Shown: positions 1-7,036 of the stretch, piece by piece
Layout: every line of letters begins with the position of its first letter
How positions within the stretch are numbered: position 1 is the stretch's first letter
Source of the DNA: Dehalococcoidia bacterium
Lineage (GTDB): Bacteria > Chloroflexota > Dehalococcoidia > UBA2979
Reading direction: 5' to 3'
Length of the DNA: 7,539 bases
NCBI GenBank assembly: GCA_004297315.1
Contig: SCTU01000177.1
Span: 1 to 7,539, forward strand
The notes under the pieces: model-generated
The model's input: only the letters and a program-made list of their open reading frames with translations
The model's database searches: none
What the model was told of the DNA's origin: nothing
Translations under genes and position numbers: made by a program

Positions 1-953
<953 letters not shown>

Positions 954-957
<4 letters not shown>

Positions 958-1871
958 CCTCGATGGCGACCGAGCCGATGCTCACGACGGACCTGCCGCT
1001 GCCGAAGCTGCACCAGGGCAAGGTGCGCGACCTCTACACGCTGTCGGGCGACCGGCTGCTGCTTGTCGCCACCGACCGCGTCTCCGCCTTCGACGCCGTG
1101 ATGCCGAACGGCATCCCGCGCAAGGGAGAGGTGCTCACCCGGCTCTCCGCCTACTGGTACGCGCGCACCTCCAAGGTGGTCCCCAACGCCTTCATCGCCG
1201 TCGTCGACGCCGCAAACGCCGCCGAGTTCGGCGTGAGCGACCCGCGCTACTTCGGGCGCTCGATGGTGATGCGCCGCGCCGAGGTGTTGAAGGTGGAGTG
1301 CGTCGTGCGCGGCTTCATCACGGGCAGCGGTTGGAAGGACTACCTCGCGACCGGCGCGATCTCAGGCAACGTGATCCCGCCCGGCCTCAAGATGTGCGAC
1401 CGCCTGATGGACCCGCTGTTCACGCCCACCTCGAAGGCGGAGCCCCCCGCCCACGACGCGCCGATGACGTTCGAGGAAGTCGAGGCGCTGCTCGGAACGG
1501 CGGTCGCGAATGCGGTCAAACTGCGCTCGCTGGCCCTCTACCGTTACGGGGCGCATGTCTGCGCCGAGCGCGGCATCCTCGTCGCCGACACGAAATACGA
1601 GTTCGGCATGCTCGACGGCGAGCCAGTGCTGATCGACGAGGTGATGACGCCCGACTCCAGCCGTTTCTGGCCCGCTGACCAGTATGAGCCCGGCCACGAC
1701 CAGCCCTCGTTCGACAAGCAGCCGCTGCGCGACTGGCTCGAGGCCACCGGCTGGTCGAAGTCGCCTCCCGCCCCCGTGCTGCCGCCCGAGATCGTCGCTT
1801 CGACCTCCGCGCGCTACATCGAGGCGTACCGACGCATCACCGGCGACGACCTGCCGCCGCCCGCAGCCTAA
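954..1871 (+). CDS. purC: SAICAR synthetase PurC (long form)
   Basis: Phosphoribosylaminoimidazole-succinocarboxamide synthase joins CAIR and aspartate with ATP to make SAICAR, the substrate of the upstream PurB. The protein is 305 aa, matching the long, yeast-like class rather than the roughly 240-aa E. coli class. Visible motifs are HQGKVRDLY (residues 20-28, nucleotide-binding glycine-rich loop), ATDRVSAFD (39-47), VECVVRGFITGSGW (114-127), PLFTPTSKAE (154-163, SAICAR synthetase signature 1 region), ADTKYEFG (211-218, signature 2) and LIDEVMTPDSSRFW (226-239). In signature 1 the usual glycine after KAE is replaced (KAEPPAHD). The start at 954 has GAAGG at 942-946 with a 7-nt spacer and overlaps the purB stop. 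A second ATG at 963 is possible but less well placed. The proline-rich C-terminal tail is unremarkable. Confidence 0.97.
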
Positions 1872-1880
1872 GCAAGCACT

Positions 1881-1886
1881 GAGGAG
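1881..1886 (+). promoter_or_regulatory. Shine-Dalgarno of purS
   Basis: GAGGAG lies 5 nt before the ATG at 1892 and in the short gap after the purC stop. It fixes the purS start and shows that the gene is translated independently within the pur operon. Confidence 0.7.
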
Positions 1887-1891
1887 TCCCG

Positions 1892-2155
1892 ATGGCCCGC
1901 TACATCGCCCACGTGAACGTGATGCTTCGCCCGCTGGTGAACGACCCGCAGGGACTCGCGGTCGCCGGCGGCCTGCAGTCGCTCGGCTTCACCGGCATCC
2001 AGTCCGTCCGCGTCGGCAAGCGCATCGACATCACCCTCGAAGCCGCCTCCGAGGCCGAAGCCTCCACCTCCGTCCGCGAGATGTGCCAGAAACTCCTCGC
2101 GAATGCCGTGATCGAGGACTTCGAGTTCGAGGTTGCCGCGCTCGCCACCGCTTGA
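1892..2155 (+). CDS. purS: FGAM synthase subunit PurS
   Basis: PurS is the small structural subunit that bridges PurQ (glutaminase) and PurL (synthetase) in the three-part formylglycinamidine ribonucleotide synthase of Gram-positive-type bacteria and archaea. The product is 87 aa, close to the usual 80-85. It has the expected order: a beta strand near the N-terminus (YIAHVNVMLRP), the DPQGLAV segment leading into the first helix (GGLQSLGF), a strand around VRVGKRIDITLEA, a second helix (VREMCQKLLAN) and a closing strand (VIEDFEFEVA). The start has a strong GAGGAG Shine-Dalgarno, and the gene lies 20 nt behind purC in the same direction, so it belongs to the pur operon. purQ and purL normally follow directly. 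Here they do not, and the next 300 bp contain no intact gene. Family confidence is high from pattern and context together. Confidence 0.93.
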   Translation: MARYIAHVNVMLRPLVNDPQGLAVAGGLQSLGFTGIQSVRVGKRIDITLEAASEAEASTSVREMCQKLLANAVIEDFEFEVAALATA

Positions 2156-2206
2156 GCGCGGCGACACGCGGCCGGCGCGGAACGGTGCACCCAACGGTAC
2201 CCGGGC

Positions 2207-2368
2207 GAACCGCGCTCCCAGCCGCTGGAGCATGGCACGTGCCGCATCCGCCAGGGTCTCGAGCAGCGGGCGATGTGCGGCCGGTTCGAGGCGACTCAGC
2301 GCAGCGGGGCTGATCCCTGCGCCCCGCGAGTCGGACTGCCGAGCTTCGTCCGCTTCCGGTCCGGGCAC
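2207..2368 (-). pseudogene. Possible XRE-type HTH gene remnant
   Basis: Read on the minus strand, this stretch encodes GISPAALSRLE (2317-2285), then PAAHRPLLETL, then ADAARAM (ending at 2231). By eye it aligns without gaps to the second half of a Cro/C1 (XRE) helix-turn-helix. That half consists of the recognition helix (G-hydrophobic-S-x-x-x-hydrophobic-SR-hydrophobic-E), the xRPxLETL turn and the last helix (xxARAx). Helices 1 and 2 are absent, and the frame is closed by a TAG at about 2383-2385. Nothing resembling those helices appears in the other minus-strand frames nearby. On the other side the frame stays open into purS antisense, with no domain. The simplest reading is a decayed regulator or antitoxin (HigA-like) gene. 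A chance resemblance, or a wrong open frame in GC-rich DNA, cannot be excluded. Confidence 0.3.
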
Positions 2369-2393
2369 GACCGTCCAAGGGCGTCGCGTTCTC

Positions 2394-2399
2394 TATAGT
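2394..2399 (+). promoter_or_regulatory. Possible -10 box for the LuxR-type regulator
   Basis: TATAGT differs from TATAAT at one position and stands out in GC-rich DNA, about 60 nt before the regulator's ATG. No convincing -35 hexamer lies 16-18 nt upstream (the spot reads CCGTCC-like). It is therefore only a candidate, perhaps for an alternative sigma factor or an activator-dependent promoter. It suggests that the regulator has its own transcript rather than reading on from purS. Confidence 0.25.
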
Positions 2400-2456
2400 G
2401 CCCTTGTCGGGATTGCGACTCGAAAAACGTTGACCGACGACGCCACCCAATCGAGG

Positions 2457-5357
2457 ATGACCGTGGCCCAGCATGGCCGGGTGCGAGAAGTAGCGACGGT
2501 CCTCGCGGCGTTCGATGGCCTTGCGAAGACCGGCGCACGAGCCGTACTGGTCACCGGAGAGCCTGGGATCGGGAAGAGCTGGCTGCTCGCCGAAGCGGCC
2601 CGTCAACTGTCCGACGGGCGGGGCGCCCTCGTGCTCGAGGGGTATGCGCTCGACCTGCCAGGTGTCCCACCTGCCTTCCCACTCGCGCGCGCGCTCGGCG
2701 AGATGTTGGGCCGGCTGCGAGAGGAACCCGATCCGCTATTGCAGTCCGCACGCGCCGCGTTGGCCACCGCGGGCATCGGCCCACCGCTCTCGAGTGTTCC
2801 GGCTGCAGCGGTGGTGGCCACGCCTCAGGAGCGGCTCCGTGTATTCGAAGCGTTTGCGGTTGCCTGTCGGTGGCTCGCAAGCCGCCGACCGTTGGTGCTG
2901 CGGCTCGACGACTTGCAGTGGGCGTCTCCCCTCACCTGGGATGCGCTGCTGTACGCGGTCCGCGCGCTCGCGGATGCGCCGGTCCTGTTCCTCCTCGCGG
3001 CTCGCGACGAGGCCATCGGGGCCGCGGCCAGTGCGGGCGCCGCGCCAGTGGCCGAGTTGATCCGGCTGCGCCTGCTCGTCCGCGTGCCGCTGGGCTCACT
3101 CGATGCGTCCGCAATCTCTGCGCTCGCGGCCGACCGCCTGGGGAAATCGGTCGGCCCCCGTCTGACGAACCTCCTGATGGCGCGGAGCGAAGGCAACCCA
3201 TTCTTCGCGGAGGAAGTGCTGAATGATTGTCTGGAGCGCGACCTGCTCTTCGAGGGCCACGATGGATGGGACCTCGCCACAGGTGCCGCTCTGGCGGAGT
3301 CGTCGGTGCCAGTGCCGCTTCGCCTAGCCATCGATGCGCGCATCGACCGCCTGCCGGCCGCGACGGACGCGGCCATGGCAGCCGGCGCAGTCCTCGGTCG
3401 AGAGTTCCATGCCCGCACGGTCGCTTCGATGACCGGGACGGACCCGGACGCGCTCGCACGGCATCTCGCGCCCGCAATGCTGGCGAGCATGATCGATCCC
3501 ACATCGTCCGGCTGGCGCTTCCGTCACGACACGGTCCGCGAGGCGGCGCTGGCGAGACACGCATCCGAGGCTCAGCGGCTGCATCGCGACGCGGCGAATG
3601 CGTTGGCTCGGGAACTCGGCTATGCGCCCGGCTTCCAGGAGTTAGCAGCACTCGCCCACCATTGGCTCGAAGCCGGAGAGTTGGCTCGTGGTGCACCGGC
3701 CGCGCTGGCGGCTGCTAAGAGTGCGGCACGGACGCACGCTACCGCTGAAGCGCTGGTGTGGGCACGAGCGGCACGCGCCGCGTTCGAACAGTCAGCCGGC
3801 ACGGGACTCGCGGAACAGGGCGCGGTCATCGAGGCGCGAATGGCGCATGGCACTGCGGCGTTGGCCCATGCGGCCTATGACGAAGCGATCGAGGCATTGC
3901 GCGCGACCCTCGACGCTGCTGCCGGCGACCGGTATCGCGAAGGTCTCGTGTGGCTGTGGATTGGTACCGCGGAGCGCCGCAAGGAACGGATCACCGAGGC
4001 AGCGGGCGCCTTCACGCGCGCGATCCAGTACCTCGAGCAAGGCGAGCATCCGACGGAGTTGGCCGAGGCGCTCGTTGCGCTCACCGACCTCGATGGTTTG
4101 ACCCGCGGTCGGTACGACGATGCACGCGCGAACGGGGAGCGTGCGCTGGCGATTGCACGCCAGGCAACCGATCGTGACCTGGCCGCCCGCGCCGCACTGG
4201 CGCTCGCGAACGTCCAGGTGCGGGCTGACGACCCGCTTGGGGGACGCCCGCTTCTCCAGGAGGCGCTCGAGGCAGCGCTGGCCTCCGGCGACCTGTCCCT
4301 TGCGGTCGAGACATGCGCGACGTTGACGAACTCGTACTACTGGACCGGCGAACTGCGCGAGTCGTTGCGCTACGCCGAGCAACGCAGGGAGCTCGCGGAA
4401 CGTGCCGGCGACCTGTTCGCGCTGCGCCACGCGCATTCGTGGCTTGCCCTCCTGGAAATCACGCGGGGTGACTGGGATCGCGCTCGGTCGTTGATCGGCA
4501 GGTCGGAGCAAGACCTGGTCCGTCTCTCCAGCCCCGAGCCGCTCGCCTTCCTGCGGGTCGTGGACGGCTTCCTGTGCTTGCGCCTCGGCGACCTGAAGCA
4601 GGCCAGTGACCGGCTGACGGAAGCGCTGGCCACGTTCGAGGAAATCGATCCCGCCACGGTCGTCTGGTACGACGGCCTCCTGGCGCTCATCTTGGTCCGT
4701 GCCGGGAGGCTCGATGAGGCACACGCGCGCGCGATCGCCCAGCGATCGCGCCTCGCATCGCTGCCCGCAAGGTCCTTGCCCGCGCGCTCCGCGCAGTGCG
4801 CACTTGGCCTCGTGTTCGCCGCGCTTGGAGACGTGGAGGCCGGCACTGTCTGCGAGGCCGCGCTCCGTCCGTATGCGGACGACTACCACTGGGCACCTGC
4901 GCGCCTCTCGTTGGCAGCGCTCGCAGCGCTGCGCGGCGACGCGCCCACCGCACTCGCCGACCTCGACGCCGCCGAGCGCCAGGCAATCGAACAGGGGCGG
5001 CGCCCGGATGTTGCGCTCATCCATTTGCAGCGCGCGAGACTGCTGCCTCGGCTCGAAGCGCGACCGGCGGCCGCCAAGGCTCGCGACGAACTCGCGGAAC
5101 TCGGGATGTTGGCCGACGTCGCGCTCGCCGAGGATCTGATCACTTCTCTCAACAGCGGCGGCCCCGGCGGCCTGTCTCCGCGCGAGGTTGAGGTGCTACG
5201 TCTGGTCGCGCGAGGGCGCACCAACCGCGAGATTGCAGCGGAACTGGTCATCAGCGAGCGCACCGCGGTGAACCACGTGAGCCACATTTTCGACAAGCTC
5301 GGGGTGGGCCACCGTGCCGAGGCGGCCGCTTGGGCGATCCGCGAAGGCCTGTCCTGA
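2457..5357 (+). CDS. LAL-family LuxR regulator with STAND ATPase domain
   Basis: This is a large ATP-binding LuxR-type (MalT-like) transcriptional regulator of 966 aa, typical for the family. The order is: a family-typical GRVREVATVLAAF start (residues 6-18); Walker A GEPGIGKS (34-41); Walker B LVLRLDDLQW (146-155); EGNPFFAEEV (about 245-254); a winged-helix-like segment (about 284-325); FRHDTVREAAL (355-365); then a long alanine-rich helical region of TPR-like repeats (about 395-880); and a C-terminal GerE/LuxR HTH (904-966: LSPREVEVLRLVARGRTNREIA...VNHVSHIFDKLGV). Such proteins are ATP-dependent switches that sense an inducer or a partner protein through the repeat region. The ligand cannot be told from sequence. 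The frame is open upstream to 2133 but carries no conserved sequence there. ATG 2457 lacks a Shine-Dalgarno. GTG 2463 has GAGGA at 2453-2457 and could be the true start; TTG 2430 is a third option. Likely targets are its own promoter or the cupin and split-barrel genes downstream (inferred from position). Confidence 0.93.
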   Translation: MTVAQHGRVREVATVLAAFDGLAKTGARAVLVTGEPGIGKSWLLAEAARQLSDGRGALVLEGYALDLPGVPPAFPLARALGEMLGRLREEPDPLLQSARAALATAGIGPPLSSVPAAAVVATPQERLRVFEAFAVACRWLASRRPLVLRLDDLQWASPLTWDALLYAVRALADAPVLFLLAARDEAIGAAASAGAAPVAELIRLRLLVRVPLGSLDASAISALAADRLGKSVGPRLTNLLMARSEGNPFFAEEVLNDCLERDLLFEGHDGWDLATGAALAESSVPVPLRLAIDARIDRLPAATDAAMAAGAVLGREFHARTVASMTGTDPDALARHLAPAMLASMIDPTSSGWRFRHDTVREAALARHASEAQRLHRDAANALARELGYAPGFQELAALAHHWLEAGELARGAPAALAAAKSAARTHATAEALVWARAARAAFEQSAGTGLAEQGAVIEARMAHGTAALAHAAYDEAIEALRATLDAAAGDRYREGLVWLWIGTAERRKERITEAAGAFTRAIQYLEQGEHPTELAEALVALTDLDGLTRGRYDDARANGERALAIARQATDRDLAARAALALANVQVRADDPLGGRPLLQEALEAALASGDLSLAVETCATLTNSYYWTGELRESLRYAEQRRELAERAGDLFALRHAHSWLALLEITRGDWDRARSLIGRSEQDLVRLSSPEPLAFLRVVDGFLCLRLGDLKQASDRLTEALATFEEIDPATVVWYDGLLALILVRAGRLDEAHARAIAQRSRLASLPARSLPARSAQCALGLVFAALGDVEAGTVCEAALRPYADDYHWAPARLSLAALAALRGDAPTALADLDAAERQAIEQGRRPDVALIHLQRARLLPRLEARPAAAKARDELAELGMLADVALAEDLITSLNSGGPGGLSPREVEVLRLVARGRTNREIAAELVISERTAVNHVSHIFDKLGVGHRAEAAAWAIREGLS

Positions 5358-5370
5358 CCACGTCCTTACT

Positions 5371-5395
5371 ACCTGCCCGAGGTCTGACCTGCCCG
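5371..5395 (+). promoter_or_regulatory. Operator-like nested repeat upstream of cupin gene
   Basis: ACCTGCCCG occurs at 5371-5379 and again at 5387-5395, with a 16-bp period. Between and overlapping them, 5380-5390 is AGGTCTGACCT, a perfect 5-bp inverted repeat around one central base. The arrangement lies 14 nt after the regulator stop codon and about 100 nt before the cupin start, where an operator for the cupin gene would be expected. A weak -10-like TACGAT (5412-5417) follows, overlapping the 8-bp palindrome TCGTACGA (5409-5416). Binding by the adjacent LuxR-type protein is a guess. Confidence 0.35.
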
Positions 5396-5441
5396 CAGAA
5401 TGAGACGTTCGTACGATGTTGCGTCTTCACCCCCTCGGTAG

Positions 5442-5489
5442 CGTTGGGTCCGTGGCGCCGCCGGCTTGGCGGCGAGGAAGGACCCGACG
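5442..5489 (+). promoter_or_regulatory. Two-part hairpin enclosing the cupin ribosome-binding site
   Basis: The outer arms CGTTGGGTCC (5442-5451) and GGACCCGACG (5480-5489) pair over 10 bp with a single G-U. The inner arms CGCCGCC (5456-5462) and GGCGGCG (5468-5474) pair perfectly over 7 bp around a 5-nt loop. The two stems are separated by a 4x5-nt internal loop. The Shine-Dalgarno GAGGAAGGA (5474-5482) begins in the inner arm, crosses the internal loop and ends in the outer arm. The hairpin ends 2 nt before the ATG at 5492. No U-tract follows, so an intrinsic terminator is unlikely. As an RNA it would be expected to hide the ribosome-binding site. Whether it is a switch, a thermosensor or a protein-binding leader cannot be read from the sequence. 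Confidence 0.5.
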
Positions 5490-5491
5490 AC

Positions 5492-5848
5492 ATGGCAACA
5501 TCTGAGCAGAAGCGGTTTGAGACACCGGACGAGACGCGCGAGTTCGAGCGGGGTCGCGTCGACCTGATGAACATTGGCGGCGGCGTGGTGGGACGGCTGA
5601 CGCTGCAGCCCGGGTGGCGCTGGTCGAAGCATGTGAAGCCGATCGCCAACACCGACTGGTGCGAAGCCCCGCATTTCCAGTACCACATCTCCGGCACCCT
5701 CCACGTCCGGATGGCAGACGGCACCGAGTTCGACGCGGAGCCGGGTGACGTCACGGCGCTCCCGTCCGGGCACGACGCCTGGGTGGTGGGCGACGAGCCC
5801 GTGGTGGTCGTGGACTGGTTCGGAGCGAGCAACTACGCACGCGGATGA
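5492..5848 (+). CDS. Small cupin-domain protein
   Basis: A 118-aa single-domain cupin. It contains LQPGWRWSKHVKPIANTDWC (residues 38-57), APHFQYHISGTLHVRMADGTEFDAEPGDVTALPSGHDAWVVGDEPVVVVDW in successive strands (59-109), and the motif-2 core PGD...PSGHDAW (84-97). The canonical HxH...E metal ligands of cupin motif 1 are not present in standard spacing, although His47, His61, His65 and His94 could still bind metal. The pattern matches the small cupins of actinobacteria and related groups that carry HVKP...HDAWVVGDEP motifs, whose reaction is mostly unknown. The ATG at 5492 has GAGGAAGGA at 5474-5482 with a 9-nt spacer; in-frame sequence upstream back to 5330 lies in the regulator's end and the leader. 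No signal peptide, so it is probably cytosolic. It follows the LAL regulator in the same direction and its ribosome-binding site lies inside a hairpin. Confidence 0.85.
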   Translation: MATSEQKRFETPDETREFERGRVDLMNIGGGVVGRLTLQPGWRWSKHVKPIANTDWCEAPHFQYHISGTLHVRMADGTEFDAEPGDVTALPSGHDAWVVGDEPVVVVDWFGASNYARG

Positions 5849-5854
5849 CGTGCT

Positions 5855-5886
5855 GCGCCGCGGCGCGGGGTCCTTCCGTGGCGCCG
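5855..5886 (+). repeat. GC-rich palindrome and partial copy of the cupin leader
   Basis: Just after the cupin stop, GCGCCGCGGCGC (5855-5866) is a perfect 12-bp palindrome. GGGTCCTTCCGTGGCGCCG (5868-5886) repeats the 5' arm of the cupin leader (GGGTCCGTGGCGCCG, 5446-5460) with a 4-bp TTCC insertion. GGGTCCTTCC (5868-5877) is also the exact reverse complement of 5476-5485. CGGCGC (5861-5866) can pair with GCGCCG (5881-5886). It may act as a weak hairpin between the two genes, or be a trace of duplication. Confidence 0.4.
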
Positions 5887-5961
5887 GCGTTATACCCGCG
5901 TCTCCACCGGGTTGCACCCCGACCCTGTAGTCAAAGTCCCCTGGACGTTTGGAGCCATGAG

Positions 5962-6888
5962 ATGCGACCACTGCTGTATCACGCCGGCCAGATCGAGGTG
6001 CAGGCGGAGGCGAACTCCCGGGACCTGGCGGACCGCATGGCGCATTGGGTGGGGCCGGCCGGCAAGTTCGCTGAGCAGGCCGACCTGCTGCTGTTCGCCG
6101 CGCCGGACGAGGCGGGCGTGTTGCAGTTCGTCGTCGTGTCGGGCAAGGCGCCCCTGGTCTCCGCGGGTGCCGACGCGATCCATATCCCGTCGGCGCGGGC
6201 GCCATTATTCCGCGATGGCGCCTACGGCGCGCTGGCGATCAACCTCGGCGAGGCGAGGCGCGTGCGGCTCAACGGGCGCATGCGCCTCGATCCGGCAGGC
6301 GGCGCGCTCGAGGTGGAAGAGGCCTTCACACTCTGCCGCAAGTACCTCACACGCTCCACGCCCCTCCGGCCCGACGGAGTGCATGTCGGACCGGAGGGGA
6401 GCGAGCCGGTGCGTCTGGACGATGGTTGGGTGCGTCGCATCGTCGAGGGCGCCGACACTTCGTTTCTCGCGAGCACGGCACCGGGCGGTGAGCCCGACGT
6501 CGCGCACCGTGGCGGGCCGGCCGGCTTCCTCAACCTCGACGTCAGCAAGCGGCAACTGTCCTGGCCGGAATACGTCGGCGACGGCGTCTTCAAGAGCGCA
6601 GGCAATGTGCGAGCCACCGGCCGCATGACGTTGCTCGTACCCGACTTCGAGACCGGCGATGCGGTCGCGATCGTCGGGCGCGCGGAATACACCAACGAGC
6701 GCGTGCTGCGTGCCGAGCGGCGAGACCCGTTGGAACAGCACCGCACCGCACACCCCGTACAGGGCTACATGCGGTGCAACATCGACTCGGCGCTTCGGCT
6801 ACGCGCGGTCATGCACCCGCGCGAGCGCCACCTCGCATCTGAGGCGATCAATTCCGCATCGAGCACAGACGAGCAGGCGCCGCGTTAG
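5962..6888 (+). CDS. Two-domain PNPOx-like flavin split-barrel protein
   Basis: Member of the pyridoxamine-5'-phosphate-oxidase-like FMN-binding split-barrel group (COG3576-type), 308 aa. The N-terminal half (about 15-130) has LLLFAAPDEAGVLQFVVVSG (43-60 region), YGALAINLGEARRVRLNGRM (88-107) and a degenerate CRKYLTR (125-131) where relatives usually have NCPKYI. The C-terminal half (about 155-245) has DTSFLASTAPGGEPDVAHRGG (165-185), GFLNLD, WPEYVGDGVFKSAGNV (201-216) and LLVPDFETGDAVAIVGRAEY (224-243), a classic split-barrel pattern. The predicted role is FMN- or heme/F420-linked redox chemistry; the substrate is unknown, and it is not an authentic PdxH. The start at 5962 has GGAG at 5951-5954 with a 7-nt spacer. 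An in-frame ATG at 5845 overlaps the cupin stop (ATGA), but the 39 residues it would add look non-coding. It is likely co-expressed with the cupin gene. Confidence 0.85.
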   Translation: MRPLLYHAGQIEVQAEANSRDLADRMAHWVGPAGKFAEQADLLLFAAPDEAGVLQFVVVSGKAPLVSAGADAIHIPSARAPLFRDGAYGALAINLGEARRVRLNGRMRLDPAGGALEVEEAFTLCRKYLTRSTPLRPDGVHVGPEGSEPVRLDDGWVRRIVEGADTSFLASTAPGGEPDVAHRGGPAGFLNLDVSKRQLSWPEYVGDGVFKSAGNVRATGRMTLLVPDFETGDAVAIVGRAEYTNERVLRAERRDPLEQHRTAHPVQGYMRCNIDSALRLRAVMHPRERHLASEAINSASSTDEQAPR

Positions 6889-6940
6889 GTGTCGGCGTCT
6901 GCTCAGCGGCCACGGACGCGAGAGTAGCGGTCGAAGATTC

Positions 6941-6964
6941 GGCGGCGAAGCTGCGGCAGCCGCC
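6941..6964. terminator. GC-rich hairpin between convergent genes
   Basis: GGCGGC (6941-6946) and GCCGCC (6959-6964) form a 6-bp stem around a 12-nt loop, between the split-barrel gene and the HisN-like gene that face each other. It could serve as a two-way terminator by position. There is no T-run on either side, so the evidence is weak. The rest of the 148-bp gap holds only an 11-bp direct repeat. Confidence 0.25.
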
Positions 6965-7036
6965 CAGTGGGGGCGACGAGCGGTGATGGCCACGGACGTG
7001 CGGGTGCGGATACCTCCGCTACCTGCACTTGCAGTC

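Larger units (their letters stand above)
2156..2456. other. Gene-poor gap after purS
   Basis: About 300 bp separate purS from the conserved start of the LuxR-type regulator. The plus-strand frame of the regulator stays open upstream as far as 2133, inside purS. The encoded residues there are Arg/Ser/Ala/Pro-rich with no recognisable domain, as expected for a chance open frame in GC-rich DNA. No purQ-like sequence is seen in any frame. The only protein-like signal is the minus-strand XRE-type fragment listed separately. Short palindromes (GGTGCACC, GGGTACCC) occur around 2184-2211 without a clear role. Confidence 0.5.

Noticed and set aside
2133..2456. In-frame N-terminal extension of the LuxR-type regulator, starting inside purS
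   Set aside because: The extra 108 residues are Arg/Ser/Ala/Pro-rich with no domain, they overlap purS, and the family's conserved N-terminal sequence begins only after 2457.
3792..5024. 410-residue open frame on the minus strand
   Set aside because: It lies wholly antisense to the TPR-like region of the LAL regulator, has no recognisable domain, and is the expected shadow of GC-rich coding DNA.
5442..5489. Intrinsic terminator for the LAL regulator gene
   Set aside because: The hairpin is strong but is followed by ACATGGCAAC, not a T-run, and it contains the next gene's ribosome-binding site.
5890..5931. Promoter for the split-barrel gene (TTATAC near 5890, TTGCAC at 5912, TGTAGT at 5926)
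   Set aside because: No pair of these boxes has 16-18 bp spacing, so none is supportable.
5845..5961. Start of the split-barrel gene at the ATG overlapping the cupin stop
   Set aside because: The overlap looks like translational coupling, but the added 39 residues are low-complexity and unlike the family, and ATG 5962 has a proper Shine-Dalgarno.
5369..6205. 278-residue open frame on the minus strand across the cupin gene
   Set aside because: Pro/Arg-rich composition and no motifs; it is antisense to two genes with clear domain signatures and Shine-Dalgarno sites.
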